Source: Ziziphus jujuba
Taxonomy: Eukaryota > Streptophyta > Magnoliopsida > Rosales > Rhamnaceae
Assembly (NCBI RefSeq): GCF_031755915.1
Contig: NC_083388.1
Coordinates: 17,510,001 to 17,574,000, forward strand
Direction of reading: 5' to 3'
Length of the DNA stretch: 64,000 bases
Shown: positions 1 through 11,620 of the stretch, piece after piece
How the letters are laid out: every line of letters begins with the position of its first letter
How positions within the stretch are numbered: position 1 is the first letter of the stretch
The notes under the pieces: generated by a model
The model's database searches: none
Told to the model about the DNA's origin: nothing
Seen by the model: the letters and a program-made list of their open reading frames with translations, nothing else
Made by a program: the position numbers and the translations under genes

Positions 1-880
1 TGGAAAGAGATATAGAGTTTGTTATTGTGTATATCTCCTCAAGAGTGTGTGTGTATAGATGGCCTTTTGAGAAAAAAAGGCCCTGGTGATTAATTAACAC
101 ACCTTGTGTCGTATGAAGTCCTAGCAATTAACAGCATCATCGGTTATAACAGTATTGATTTTTTTTCCCAAAAAAGATCCACCGAAAAAAGAAGCCAAAA
201 GGCTACAGTTTGTGGCTAATTTATGGCCACAATAAATATTGATACTATGTTGTAGCCAATCATTCTGTCGTTAAAAGAATTTAACCAATATGTTATGGTT
301 AAAAACATTTTTAACCATAATTACTTTTATAGCTAAAACTAATTTTTAGGGGTATGGATATGTAAGCATTCTGAATTTTATTGGGATTGACATAGTATAT
401 CCTCAAATTTTTTGTTTTTGGCATTATACATCCCAAACTTCTTTTTCACTTACACTGTTGGTTATTCTGTTAAAAATGCTTAACAGAATGATCACATATT
501 GTGCACGGGCTTATTAAGCGAGGATAGATCAGGTAATTTCACATACTCTTTTTTTCTTCTTCACAGATCCCACAAAATCTGAACCCCAATTTGTTGCAGA
601 AGAGAGATTCTCATCTTTCTCTACAATTAATAATCTTTTTTATCCCTTATTATTTTGCTTTCTACCCATGAAATTGTGACTTGAAAAAAGAATAGGAAAA
701 AAAATAAAATGATAAGGCTCCTATTTAGATTGATAAAGCTTTTTAATTTTATTTCATGAAAGATGTTTGAGAAAAAAAAAATCACTTTTGAAAAAAAAAA
801 ATAGAAATACCCATCAAAGGTCTAGCAACAAACAAAGTGGACAGAGAGAGTAAGATGAATCAAATTCAATGTTCTAAATT
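1..880. other. AT-rich intergenic DNA, no gene seen
   Basis: No coding region longer than chance is visible. The stretch has poly(A) and poly(T) tracts and short repeated motifs (for example the 'ttaacca/ggttaa' words around 290-320) that may be worn transposon ends, but no target duplication could be paired. Confidence 0.5.
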
Positions 881-884
881 TCCT

Positions 885-1600
885 TTTTCTTTTCACTTTT
901 TCTTTTTTATAAAACAACAGATAAACAACCAAGAATTTCTTTAGATTTACAAATGCAGATAGAAGGTTGAAAATGCCCCAATCTCTAACCCTTAATAATA
1001 ATAATATATTTATTTTTAAATAATCTACACTGAGATTCTTCATTTAACTTAGATTAAACACAGATCAGTCAACCAAAAATTAGGAAAAAAATCACAATAC
1101 ACTTCCTAAAAATTCACAATATAATAACAAAAAGAAATGCGTAGTTTCACAATCCACCAAATACGGACTCAGATCTGAAATAAGTTAAGCAAACTAAGAC
1201 TTCTTTCACTCACTAGTGTCAGATAATTATGATTCACAGCGTATTCAAGCAAATGCCCCCCTCCCCCTTTTCTTTTCACTTTTTCTTTTTTATAAAACAA
1301 CAGATAAACAACTAAGGATTTCTTTAGATTTACAAATGCAGATAGAAGGTTGAAAATCCCCCAATCTCTAACCCTTAATAATAATAATATATTTACTTTT
1401 AAATAATCTAAACTAAAATTCTTCATTTAACTTAGATTAAACACAGATTAGTCAACCAAAAATTAGGAAAAAAAAATCACAATACACTCCCAAATACGGA
1501 CTCAGATCTAAAATAAATTAAGCAAACTAAGACTTCTTTCACTCACTAGTGTTGGATAATTACGATTCACAGTGTATTCAAGCAAATCCCCACCTCCCCC
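885..1600. repeat. Imperfect tandem duplication, two copies
   Basis: The segment from about 885 to 1260 is repeated from about 1268 to 1600. Matching words are offset by 383 bp at the left ('cttttcactttttc' at 889 and 1272) and by 333 bp at the right ('caaatacggactc' at 1158 and 1491). The second copy therefore lacks about 50 bp found in the first. Two short open frames on the minus strand, one in each copy, are near-identical only because of this duplication and are not evidence of genes. The array ends in a C15-A11 homopolymer junction at 1596-1621. Confidence 0.85.
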
Positions 1601-1650
1601 CCCCCCCCCCAAAAAAAAAAATAAAAAAGCGAAAAAAGAGAGAAATTTTA

Positions 1651-1746
1651 ATGGCTACCAGCGATGTAGTTGGAAGCGGAGGTCTCGAAACTGACAAGGC
1701 AGGTATCGCAGTTAACTCATCCTTATACAATCATTGGCTTTTTTGA
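1651..1746 (+). other. Short ORF after the tandem repeat, doubtful
   Basis: An ATG at 1651 opens a 31-codon frame (starting MATSDVVGSGG) that closes with TGA at 1744-1746. The composition looks more like a gene 5' end than the surrounding AT-rich DNA. No family is recognised and no downstream exon could be joined. It may be a broken gene start or the edge of a duplicated gene fragment. Confidence 0.2.
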
Positions 1747-3713
1747 GGGGGCGAGTAGCGAGCACCAAAGCCAGAAGAATGCATAGAGTTAGAAGCAAAA
1801 TGAGTTTCGCCATTGTTGAGTTCGGAGAGTGTTTTTCACAATGATTCACAGAGAAATCCCTCCAATGAAACCTAATATCTAAATTGAAAATATTAAAATT
1901 ATTGATCTATCTTCGTTTAATGAGCACGAGCACATGCAAAACACCTGATCATTCCATTATACAATTTTAATAGACAAACCAATGGTGCAAACAAAAAGGA
2001 AATTTGGAATGTAAAATACCAAAAAAAAAAATTTAAGGTGTAATTTATCAATTTTAATGAAGTTTGGGATACTTAACTATCAATATTCCTAATTTTTATG
2101 GTTAAAAATTATTTGCTATACTCCCACGCTAATGCTATTCTTTCACACTAATCTTTTACACTTGTCTTCACCAATCAAATAGAATTGTGTAGATAACCAA
2201 AAAAATGAAGAAAGAATTGAATTATTGTAAAAGGTGTAATTAATTTTTGCTATTAAATTAAAACCTGTAATTATTTTTTTTTCCTTTTTCTTTTTTTTTT
2301 TCCCTTCCAAAAACGTGTAATTATTATTCTGTCAAGATAATTTGTACTCATTATCACGGGAATACAAGCTACCACCTGCCCCCGTAATTTTTTCAAGCAA
2401 GAAAGGTCTAATTGATGATCGATTAAAAGAAAATCTAATGAATAGGTACGTACAGCCACTAAAGATCACGTGCTCTTTTTTTTTTTCTTTTGATTGTGTA
2501 ATTGATTGGTTGGCATTAAAACTGTAATATATTATGGATATTCGAATTAGAAATCACTGTGAAATGTCAGACAGTTGTTTTGGCAGGGACGAAAAATGTT
2601 AAACTTTTAATCATTAAACTTTTTAATTTAAAAAAGTATGAAGTCGTCAAAAAGTCAATACCAAAATTCAATCTTACTTGTTATGAAGAAGACGAGTGAA
2701 AGCAGCCATAATCTGTATCGTCGGCAAGAATCTGATGCACAACCAAACGCAAGAAAACTGCATTCCTCTTGGACGTTCTTGGAGAAAAATAAGCAAGAAA
2801 GTGGACTTTTTTTTTGTTTCCAAGGAAATTTAAGAAACACAAAATGCATAAGGGAGAAGAAAAAGAAGCGAGAAAGTGGACCTTCTTTTTGCTCTAGAAC
2901 AAAAGGATGTAGAAAGAGTTGAAGCAGCCGGGAGATCATGGGCGGCAAGAAAGAAGGGCTAGCTAGCTTGGTTTATACAACTTTTTCTTCTTCTTTTTTT
3001 CCTTCATGAGAAATAGTTAGACACAGCATGATTGAAGTGGCTGGTTGAGTTAAATTACCATTTCTCTTTCACAACAAGTTGATAGAAAATGCATTATTAT
3101 TTTTTTATACATTTTCCCTTTTATGTGTATATATATATATATATATTTTTTTTTAACTTATACATGTTTTTAATTTTTTTTAGATGAAACTGTTAGTTTT
3201 AAATTTAAAACTTTTTCAAATGCTTTAACTTCAAATTAAATTATTATTATTATTAATTTAAATTGATGAAGAATAAACTATCATTTTTTTTTATACATTT
3301 TTACTAACGCAGGTTGAAGAGTGGTTAGATGAAGGAGAGATAAGAACCGGCTAGCTACAGTGTTTTTCACCAAAAGCTTTTTGTTTTGCTTTCGTTGATG
3401 GTGACTTTGTATGCAATGGAATCTTTCAATACATGATTGGTAAATGTGCTTTTGTATCCTGAGAATATGACAAGTAAACGGAAGACAACCAACATGGATA
3501 TGTTAGATCAATAATCCCTCAAAAGATCTCTCTGTCTTCTCTGTCCAGTTTCACTTTTTTCTTTTTTCATGTCATTTGTGTCTCAAATGTATGATGTATA
3601 TGTTTTCTTTATCTATTGCCTTCGACAAGTAATTTCGATCTAAATTTGTTTTTAACAAAAAGAAAAAGAGGAAAAAAAAAAAACCCATAAAACATGTTAT
3701 TAGTCAAATAATA

Positions 3714-3744
<31 letters not shown>

Positions 3745-5747
3745 TTTGCTTTTAAAAAATAATGCAAGCATTTATTATTTTAGGATTTACTGACACTAAG
3801 TTTTTAGATCAAACAAAGGTTAAGTTGTAATTTCACATCTATAAATATGCCATTTTCATATTATTTTAAGATAACAACAATACTAATTGTTATTTTTTTC
3901 ATCTACCAAAATATATATAATTTTTTGCATATGTTTTATTGAGGGAGAGAGATTGACCGAAAGAATATATATTATATGTATTTTGCGTATGGAGAATTGA
4001 ATAAATTACGAACCTATATTAATAAAGAATAATGGTTTTGATACTAGAATGTTCGGTACGCATAGGTTCTTGCTTACTCAATACAATGGAAAACAAAAAG
4101 AATTTGTTTTTAATTTTTTATATATGGGGATACGTATGCCATTGCTGTCCACATGTATATAGTGGTCTATTATAATTGATTGATAACATGATCGGACCAA
4201 AATATATAGGGTTGTCGTGTTTAGCTATAGACAAAGTAAATTATTGATTTAAGCCTTTCTAGAAAAAAAAAATTATCGATTTGAAAGTAGTCAATTTCTG
4301 ATTTAAAAGAGAAAGATCTTTTCATAAAAATCATTGGTCTGGCCCCAAAAGGACTTTAAAACAATCAATGAAAAATTATTAAGGTAGTGCCGATTGGAGG
4401 TGACAGAAAGCATATTCAATGAATGATAAAAACTAGTTGAACAAGAAAATTAAAAAAAATAAAGAAATGAATAAAAAATGATGAAGACTGATCCGCCACA
4501 TATAAATATTGTTTTAAAAAATTAATTTGTAAATTATAATAGTTATGTATAAAATAAAATAACACTATGAGCATTATTTAATCTACTATAAATTTGAGTA
4601 CAACTGTCACTGTTAATATATTAATATATATTTCAAATTGGATAAATGAATCTTTAAAAGGATAAATATTATAAAATATAAATCAATTACATAATAACAT
4701 GTATACTTTTAGTAGAATTATTTGTAGACAAGATGATATCTATAGTATTATTATAAATTAAATATTAAGTTGAGATTATAGACATTATTAAAATGAATGT
4801 TAATTTTTATTTTTTCTTCTTTTAGAAGCTCTTTAACATTATAAATTTTCCTCAAAAACAAATTTAATTTAAAAAATCATTTTATTTTAAAAAAACAAAG
4901 AAAATAATAAAATATGTAATCAATTAACTAACTAATAGCTTTTTTGAAAAGTACCAGGTGGAAAACAATTTTTGAATTGAAAATTAATTTATAAAACATT
5001 CATGTCACCTAAATATCAACTTAATTTTATGCCACTTAACAATTTACATTTTCATTAAAGATACTCATATAAAAGAAAAATATGGCAATTGATTGAGACA
5101 CGAACTTGTGAGTAGATTGAGATATGAACAATTAATCAAAATGTTGATATTTCGTAATATTGCTTTTAATTGAAATTCATGTATTGCATTTTCCAATATT
5201 AGTTAAAAAATTAGTATAAATCAAATTATGGATAGGCATAAGTAGAATTCATTAGAAGCCAATAAAATAATGATTATTTTATCAACTTTTTTTTTTTTAA
5301 TTACAATTTGGAAATGAGGGATTTTTCAACAAGTTGAGGTTTGACTTTTGGATTTAAAAATGTATTTACAATGATTTTACCACTTGATTAGAATGTATTT
5401 TTAATATTTTACCACTTGATTAGATTTACGAATACTATTTTAGCGCATGTCAATTTTATTTAAGCTTCATCTATAAGTTTATTAATTTTTTAACTATTAA
5501 AATAATGAAAATTTATTTTGCCAAAATAATGGGTAAACAATTTGTTTACGGTAACATTACTGTTTTTATATTCTTGCCCAAATTTAATTAAAGTTAGTAT
5601 TTTTTTTCCAAAAAAAAAAAAAGGGAAACCCTCAAATTCATTTTCCTTTTTTCAGTCATTGCAATTATTGATATTTTGGTCTTGCATTCATTCTATTTAA
5701 TTTTTATTTTACATTTACAAAGATCAAAGTCCATATATTCAATGATA

Positions 5748-5779
<32 letters not shown>

Positions 5780-5784
5780 AAACC
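1747..5784. other. Gene-free AT-rich DNA
   Basis: Four kilobases with no supported gene. Open frames at 2271-2948 are low-complexity (K-, F- and S-rich) and overlap one another on both strands. The stretch contains (AT)n tracts at about 3128-3147 and 3716-3740, many A/T homopolymers, and the (TA)n tract that became the target site of the Mutator-like element starting at 5785. Confidence 0.5.
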
Positions 5785-6780
5785 GAGAAAGGCTACCTTG
5801 AGGACCGACCTGACCAACTTCAATACGGTCCAAAAACGTGCAAAATATACTGGCATTTAGATTATACCGAACGGCTCAGATTGCATCTTTTTTTCCCCTC
5901 CCAAAAAGGCTCTCTCACATGCATTCCCTTACCCTTCTGCTTCCACCCTTCCTCCTCTCCTCTGCTTTCACCCATCCAGCAGCCAGCATCTCTCACCATT
6001 CTAGCGAGCCACCACCATCTCCCCGTCGAGCAAGCAGCCATCATATTTTATTTTTTAGAAAAAAAAAAAAGGATTAGAAGTGGAAATTGCCTTAACACAG
6101 CACGGGTTGTTAAGAAAGGGCTCAGATGCTAAGTCAAATGCGGTTAAAATTCCCAGTTCTGATCAACTGAGTGTCAAGCAAGTGGATCCAGCAAAGCTTG
6201 AAGTAAGTTTTAGAGCTTGTTAATTGCCATTTTTATTGTTACCCTGGGTAAAATAATGAATGTTTGTTTTCTGTAAAAATTTGCTCTTGTAAGCTTGTAA
6301 AATGGGACTGATTTAAAATTTTCCACTCAAAAGTTTTTAGTAGTGAAATAGTATTTTTTACCCAATTGGCTGTGCACTGGGCTCGCTTACGGAGAAAGCT
6401 AAGGAAGAAAAATTGGGACTAGTGAAGAAAGGAAGGGAGGATAGAGGAAAATACCAGGCTCGAGCTACTGTTAAAAGTTTTTGCATTCAATTGTATACCC
6501 ACTTACCAAAGTCAATAGTTTTGGATGCTGTTATCAAATTAATTTTTCCCTTTCTTCTCGATCATTTTTTATGATTTGTACATTACATCAACACAAGGGA
6601 CATCATTTGCATTTAGGGTGGAAGCAGAGAAGAAGAGGAAGGAAGACACGTGAGAGAGCGTTATTGGGAGGGAAAAAAATACAAACTGAACCATTCAGTA
6701 TAATCTAAGGGCCAATATATTTTGCATGTTTTTAGACCGCATTTAAGTTGATCAGGTCGGTCCTCAACGTAGCCTTTCTC
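5785..6780. mobile_element. Non-autonomous Mutator-like element (possible Pack-MULE)
   Basis: A 996-bp element with long terminal inverted repeats. The left end from 5785 (GAGAAAGGCTAC...) matches the reverse complement of the right end finishing at 6780 over roughly 110 bp with few mismatches, and recognisable similarity runs on to about 170 bp (5785-5955 against 6611-6780). It is flanked by a 10-bp direct repeat, tatataaacc, at 5775-5784 and 6781-6790. Long inverted repeats with a 9-10 bp target duplication are the hallmark of Mutator-like elements. No transposase is encoded. The interior has an exon-like stretch at about 6072-6200 ending at a consensus-like splice donor, so it may carry a captured host fragment. 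Confidence 0.88.
6078..6201 (+). pseudogene. Exon-like fragment inside the Mutator-like element
   Basis: Read from about 6078, the frame runs EVEIALTQHGLLRKGSD... to ...SVKQVDPAKLE without a stop and has ordinary protein composition, unlike the DNA around it. It is followed directly by a donor-like gtaagt at about 6202. No start codon, partner exon or known family could be assigned. It is best read as a piece of a host gene carried between Mutator-type inverted repeats; chance is the alternative. Confidence 0.35.
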
Positions 6781-6936
6781 TATATAAACCTATAAAAGAT
6801 CTATCCAACCGTTCACCTTTTCTTCGAAAGATATATAAATAAATAAATCCAACCATTTACCTCACCGTATCATTGATTTTGGTAAGTGAAAAGACTTTTT
6901 AATTGCTTTTTACGGCCATATCAAGTTCAAACCGAG

Positions 6937-7856
6937 GAGAAAATCTTCGGTGCAACGGTGGTACCAGCTGATTTGGTACCACTCCAAATGGTTTAACGAC
7001 ATCTGCTAAAATTTTACCACATCAGTTTTTTTTTTTTTTTTTCAAATTGCCATTTTATTTACTTTTATATATTTAATTTTATTTTAATTTACTCAAAGAC
7101 CTTTACCTTCTATCTTCTTCTTCAAACTTAGATCTAGGGTTTTTTAGATACTCATATGGCAACCAGCAGCCATTTCCGCTAGAGAATCGCCGGCGGTGGC
7201 TGCTGGGCTTTGTTCCAGTTTTTTTTTTTTTTTCTTTTTTAAAATTTTCTTCAATATTTGTTTAGTTTTCAAATCTCTTCCTCTCCTACCAACATTAATT
7301 GGCAACAGAAGTAACAGCAATGGCCTGCCGTCGGCTGTTTGTGAATCGGAGGATAAACCCCGATTCTCTAAACCTCTTTATCTATTCTCTTTTCAAAATG
7401 GAATGCATAGAAATTACATATTGAAATGCCCACTAATTCTACCAAAATCCTCCATTTTAGTTCACCAAATCAATACCACCACCACAAATTTCATATAGAC
7501 CAAGAAGAGTTTAAAAAGCGAAGCTCATTGTCTGAGTCGGAGTCCTACTCCTTGAAAATTTTCGACCGGTCTCACAGTAGCCGCCAGTGACTTCAGGCAT
7601 GGCTAAAGGGGAAAAGAATGAAACCCTAAATGGCCGGATAAAATATTTACCCTTTCCTATCTATTTATTCTTCTATAACGGTTTATCATTTGGGAATAAA
7701 AAAAAAAAATATTTAAAATAGTAAACTAGACATTTTTAAATGACATGGCAAACTTAGCATATGTCATTAAATTATGGTTATTTTTAACAAATGGCATTCA
7801 ATTATTTGAAATGGTACCAAATCACTTGGTACCACCGTTGCACTGAAGATTTTCTC
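6937..7856. mobile_element. Second non-autonomous Mutator-like element
   Basis: A 920-bp element. The left end GAGAAAATCTTC... at 6937 is the inverted counterpart of the right end at 7856. About 55 bp matches strongly, then similarity continues after a gap of about 35 bp. An exact 9-bp target duplication, caaaccgag, flanks it at 6928-6936 and 7857-7865. Both ends contain the palindromic word GGTACCA. The interior (7130-7640) is richer in GC than its surroundings and has a 100-codon open frame at 7196-7498, but no transposase motif and no recognised gene. Only 156 bp separate it from the preceding Mutator-like element, and both start with GAGAAA. Confidence 0.88.
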
Positions 7857-7865
7857 CAAACCGAG

Positions 7866-8069
7866 AGACATGCTCGTTGAATTTAATAAGCTGTACTTAA
7901 GTGTTTGTGGTCAACTGTGAGACTTTTTACTAATCGTTTTGAATAAGTGAAGCTGAAATATATTTTATTATTTTTCAACGGTCATCAATTCCAAACCGAG
8001 TGATGAGAAACATTATTTTCATAGTAATATAATGGTGTATTTACTACTTCTGGTCAACTGACAGGCTAT

Positions 8070-8112
<43 letters not shown>

Positions 8113-8350
8113 CGTTAATAATTTCTTTTTTTTTTAATTGGTCCATATTAACTTTCTAGTGCCATAACAAATTTTATTTATTTATTTATTTATTTTTTTT
8201 TTTGCATTATGCTGTCAGTGTAGTTGTAACAATTTTTACCAAAGTATTTTTATGTTTACCAAAGTATCTTTATTATGTAAGTTTAATTAGGATTTGATCA
8301 AGTAGAGTATATGTAGATTTTATGTTTGATTTTTTTACAATTAAATTTTT
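7866..8350. repeat. AT-rich DNA with a long (AT)n tract
   Basis: No gene seen. An uninterrupted AT dinucleotide tract of about 39 bp occupies 8073-8111, and a TTTA repeat follows at about 8175-8200. Confidence 0.6.
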
Positions 8351-11300
8351 GGTTTGACTGATATCTCATTATATAAAGTTCGTCGAAGGTAAATGACAAA
8401 CTAAAGGCACATCAAATTCTCATTTATGATTAAAAAATTACAATTTTAAATAGTTATCAATATTTTATTTGGGCACAAATCAGTTTCAATTTTTGTTTTT
8501 TAGTGTACTCAAAATCATTGGAAAGCATACTATACATTAAACAAATCACAAGAGACGTAACAAGTCCCTAAAAACCTTAGTAGATCCAAGACCCACATGT
8601 GAGATAGGATCGGCCGGTATCCACTACAATTATAGATCGAGTCATTGTCGATTTCGACTGTTTTTCATCCATTCATGACACGTGCTCAATCTGCCGTTGG
8701 ACTTGCATAGATTAAGCCGGTGAAGCTTGTGGCAGTGCTTCGCTTTGGTTGCTGGAATTTCAACTGTTTTCTAGCCATTTTAGTCTAATCTCCAAGCTCC
8801 TATCCTACCTAGCTTTTGTTTGTGAGGTTCCTCACGATTTGAGATATTCGATTTCCGAAAGTTTGGTCAAAATTCTGAGAGGATTTTCCAATCATCAGCA
8901 AGTTTTTTTTTTTTTTTAATCAAAGTAAGTACACTGATGCCATCCTCATCTCATGGATTATCCATTGGTATATAATTTCTAAATTCTGAACAATATTTGA
9001 GTATATTTTTATTTTTAAATCAATTAGTTAAATAACAATTTGGATTGCGTTTGAACAATTTATGACCAAATTAATGTTATAATTGTGTTCCTTGATGTTA
9101 TCAAAATCCTTTTGAATGTTGAATTTCATAAAATTGATCTTTGGATGAAAAACTCTAGTTTTGAACACCAGGTCTTAAAGATTTGCTATATAATTGGACC
9201 ATTAGGTATCAAATTTATATAATTTTAGAGTTTTAAAAACTATTTTAAGATATTTGGTATGTATAAATGTTTTTAATTTAAATTTTGGAGCTTAAAAAGT
9301 ATTTTATTATATTATAGACATTCATACTGCATTAGAATGGACCATGCAGATGAGCATGAGTGATCAACAATGGTATCTGTAAGTGGTTTTATTTTTAAAT
9401 GGTTTTGGGCATATCAGTATAATAAATTAATAATAATTATGTGGTTTGAATATTTTATATGGTTGAAAATTTAAATGTTTATTTATGCATACATGGTTAT
9501 TCATATTTACATATATCTTTTACCATTTTATGTAATTTTTGACAAAATTTTAAATATTTTTAAATTTAAATTTGTTCATGGTGAACCTGAGGAACTTGGT
9601 ATTTGAATGCCTTGATATCTATATTAATATTCTAGCCAAGTTGTTATTTACTCAACTTTGTTGCATGACAAATGTGGTTTATATGAAATGGTTAGTGAGA
9701 TTAAGATTTAAAATTGTGGATCACATAATTATATGTATATGGATCAAATGGACAATTGATAATATTGGGTATGATGAGATTGGTGTATAATATAGTACAA
9801 TTGAGTACAGTTGATATTGATTATAACTATGATAATGGTGATATTGGATATAATGAGTTGGTGTTTCATAAGTATAAATGTGTCATCATCCTTTATTGCA
9901 GAGGAAGATGCTGAGATCTACTATAAAGCTTTGTGACACCGAGAATAATAATGAGTTACCCTCCACCTCCATTGTCTTGTGGTGCCTTAGAATACTAAAC
10001 ACCACTTGACAATACCTGATATATAATATGATACATAGGGTCATATATATATATATATATACATATTTGTACTTTGACAATTATAATGGTGAATTAAATA
10101 TTTTAGTATGCGATTTGATGTTTGATTAAATGTCTGTTATTCGAGTTGATCAAAGTATCCGATTTAATGTTGATTTATTTGGAAAATATTACATTTCATA
10201 ATAGAGAGGAATACGAGGATTTGAGAGAATGATTTCCAAAAAAAAATTTTTATTTTCGTATTATATTATGCCACTCACTGAGATATATTAATCTCACTTT
10301 TATTTGTTTTTAATTCATTTCCCTAAGTTTAGCGGCCAGCAGACAGTGTACCTAATGCATCACTTGTTCACTCCTTATTTTACAACATCAACAATATTTA
10401 TTTTTTTCTTGTTTATCCTTATTTTTATTGTAATGACCCATCTTATGAAAACTTATGGGATTTGAAATTTTAAGTGGTTTGATCAAGGTTGACAAAGTTT
10501 GACCAAATTGAACTTTTAAATAGGATCAAGTTTGATTCCTTTTTGGAGATGGATTTTTGCTTTGACTAAGCTCATCGATATGAATTCGTAGATCGGCGGC
10601 ATGCCTAATTCCGAGTTAAGATTAAAAAGTTATGGTTTTGAAAAATTTGTAAACGTTAATACTATATTAGTATTCAAACCAATCTCAAATTTTGTCTTAT
10701 AGTGACCTAAAAAATTCCCAAAACCCTTGCACACCTGTGAACCCAACTTGACCCATTTACAACCTGTTTTCACCCCAAACTAGGTCAACCAAAATTTTGC
10801 CATCTCCGACCATCGGAACCCTATACACATTGGAGTCCCATATTACCCATCCCATGGCGACCTTGGCTGCTAAATTCAGGTCAAACTGCCGCGAACATGC
10901 CTAGATCGGGTCAGCTAAGCTGGTTGTGGCAATCAGGCAATGTTGCTAGAGTTCATGTGTTTTTTGGCCATTCTAAGTCATGCTATACACCCCTTTCCCT
11001 TATTTTGGACCTGCTAAACTCATATCCAACCTCTATTTATTGAATTTTTTCATGGTTTGAGAGATCCATTAACAAAAAAATAGATCAAACCTTTCGATGA
11101 ATTTTTTCACTAGCGATACTTATGGTCCAAGGCACTTGGATGGAAACTAGAGGTGATTCAACTGTGTATCAAGAGTGGGTTATATATCTGGGAATAAACT
11201 TATTTTCCTAAATATTTTTAGGACATGTTAAATCGATGGTTAATAGTTTTCAAAGTTTTATGAAATTTTTTATAAATTTTGGTTATATAATTATATATGT

Positions 11301-11620
11301 TTATATATGTGAAAAAAAAGAAAATATATATATAGAGGGATATTCTATGGTGTGGGTCGTTTATATGCTAATCCGCACCAAAATCGACACTTTTTGGAAA
11401 AAAAAATATCGGTTTCGTTATGTATGTGTACACATTGTACATAGCAAAGCCGATGCTTTAAAAATCAACATCTTTTAGTGCGGTCCGCATGCGCATATAT
11501 ATATTTGTATATATAAAGGTTATCATTCCATATGAATTTTGACAAGTTTTTAAATGTTTCCAAATTTTAACATGCTCATGATGGAAATGTATATCTTGGT
11601 ATTTAAAAAGTTTTGATAGT
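8350..11620 (+). mobile_element. Probable LTR-retrotransposon remnant (LTR-like pieces)
   Basis: Two stretches resemble each other in the same order: about 8690-9620 and about 10900-11610. Shared words include the 'gtggca...gttgct' block (8732/10925), the 'ggtttgaga/gatttgaga' block (8838/11053) and 'ttgacaa...cttggtattt' (9539-9603/11538-11603). A TGTAATGACCCA word at 10429, a form often seen at the start of plant Ty3/gypsy LTRs, separates them. No gag, pol, primer-binding site or target duplication was found. This could be a solo or tandem LTR fragment. The assignment is inference. Confidence 0.35.
11361..11500. mobile_element. Small fold-back (MITE-like) element
   Basis: The stretch folds on itself. 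The left arm, with TATATGC...CCGCACC and ATCGGTTTCGTTATGTA, is the imperfect inverted counterpart of the right arm, TACATAGCAAAGCCGAT...GTGCGGTCCGCATGCGCATATA. The apex is near 11433. The coding-looking frame over it (11236-11478) is therefore not a gene. No target duplication was resolved. Confidence 0.45.

Noticed and set aside
822..1426. Two similar minus-strand ORFs of 73 and 85 codons (MKN.S.DYLK...)
   Set aside because: They are similar only because the DNA is tandemly duplicated. Composition is low-complexity and no family or promoter is seen.
2271..2948. Overlapping ORFs on both strands
   Set aside because: K-, F- and S-rich frames over homopolymer runs, with no conserved motif.
9572..10080. 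ORFs on both strands in the LTR-like region
   Set aside because: Repeat-derived DNA. The frames have no domain, and the minus one includes a TA repeat read as YIYIYI.
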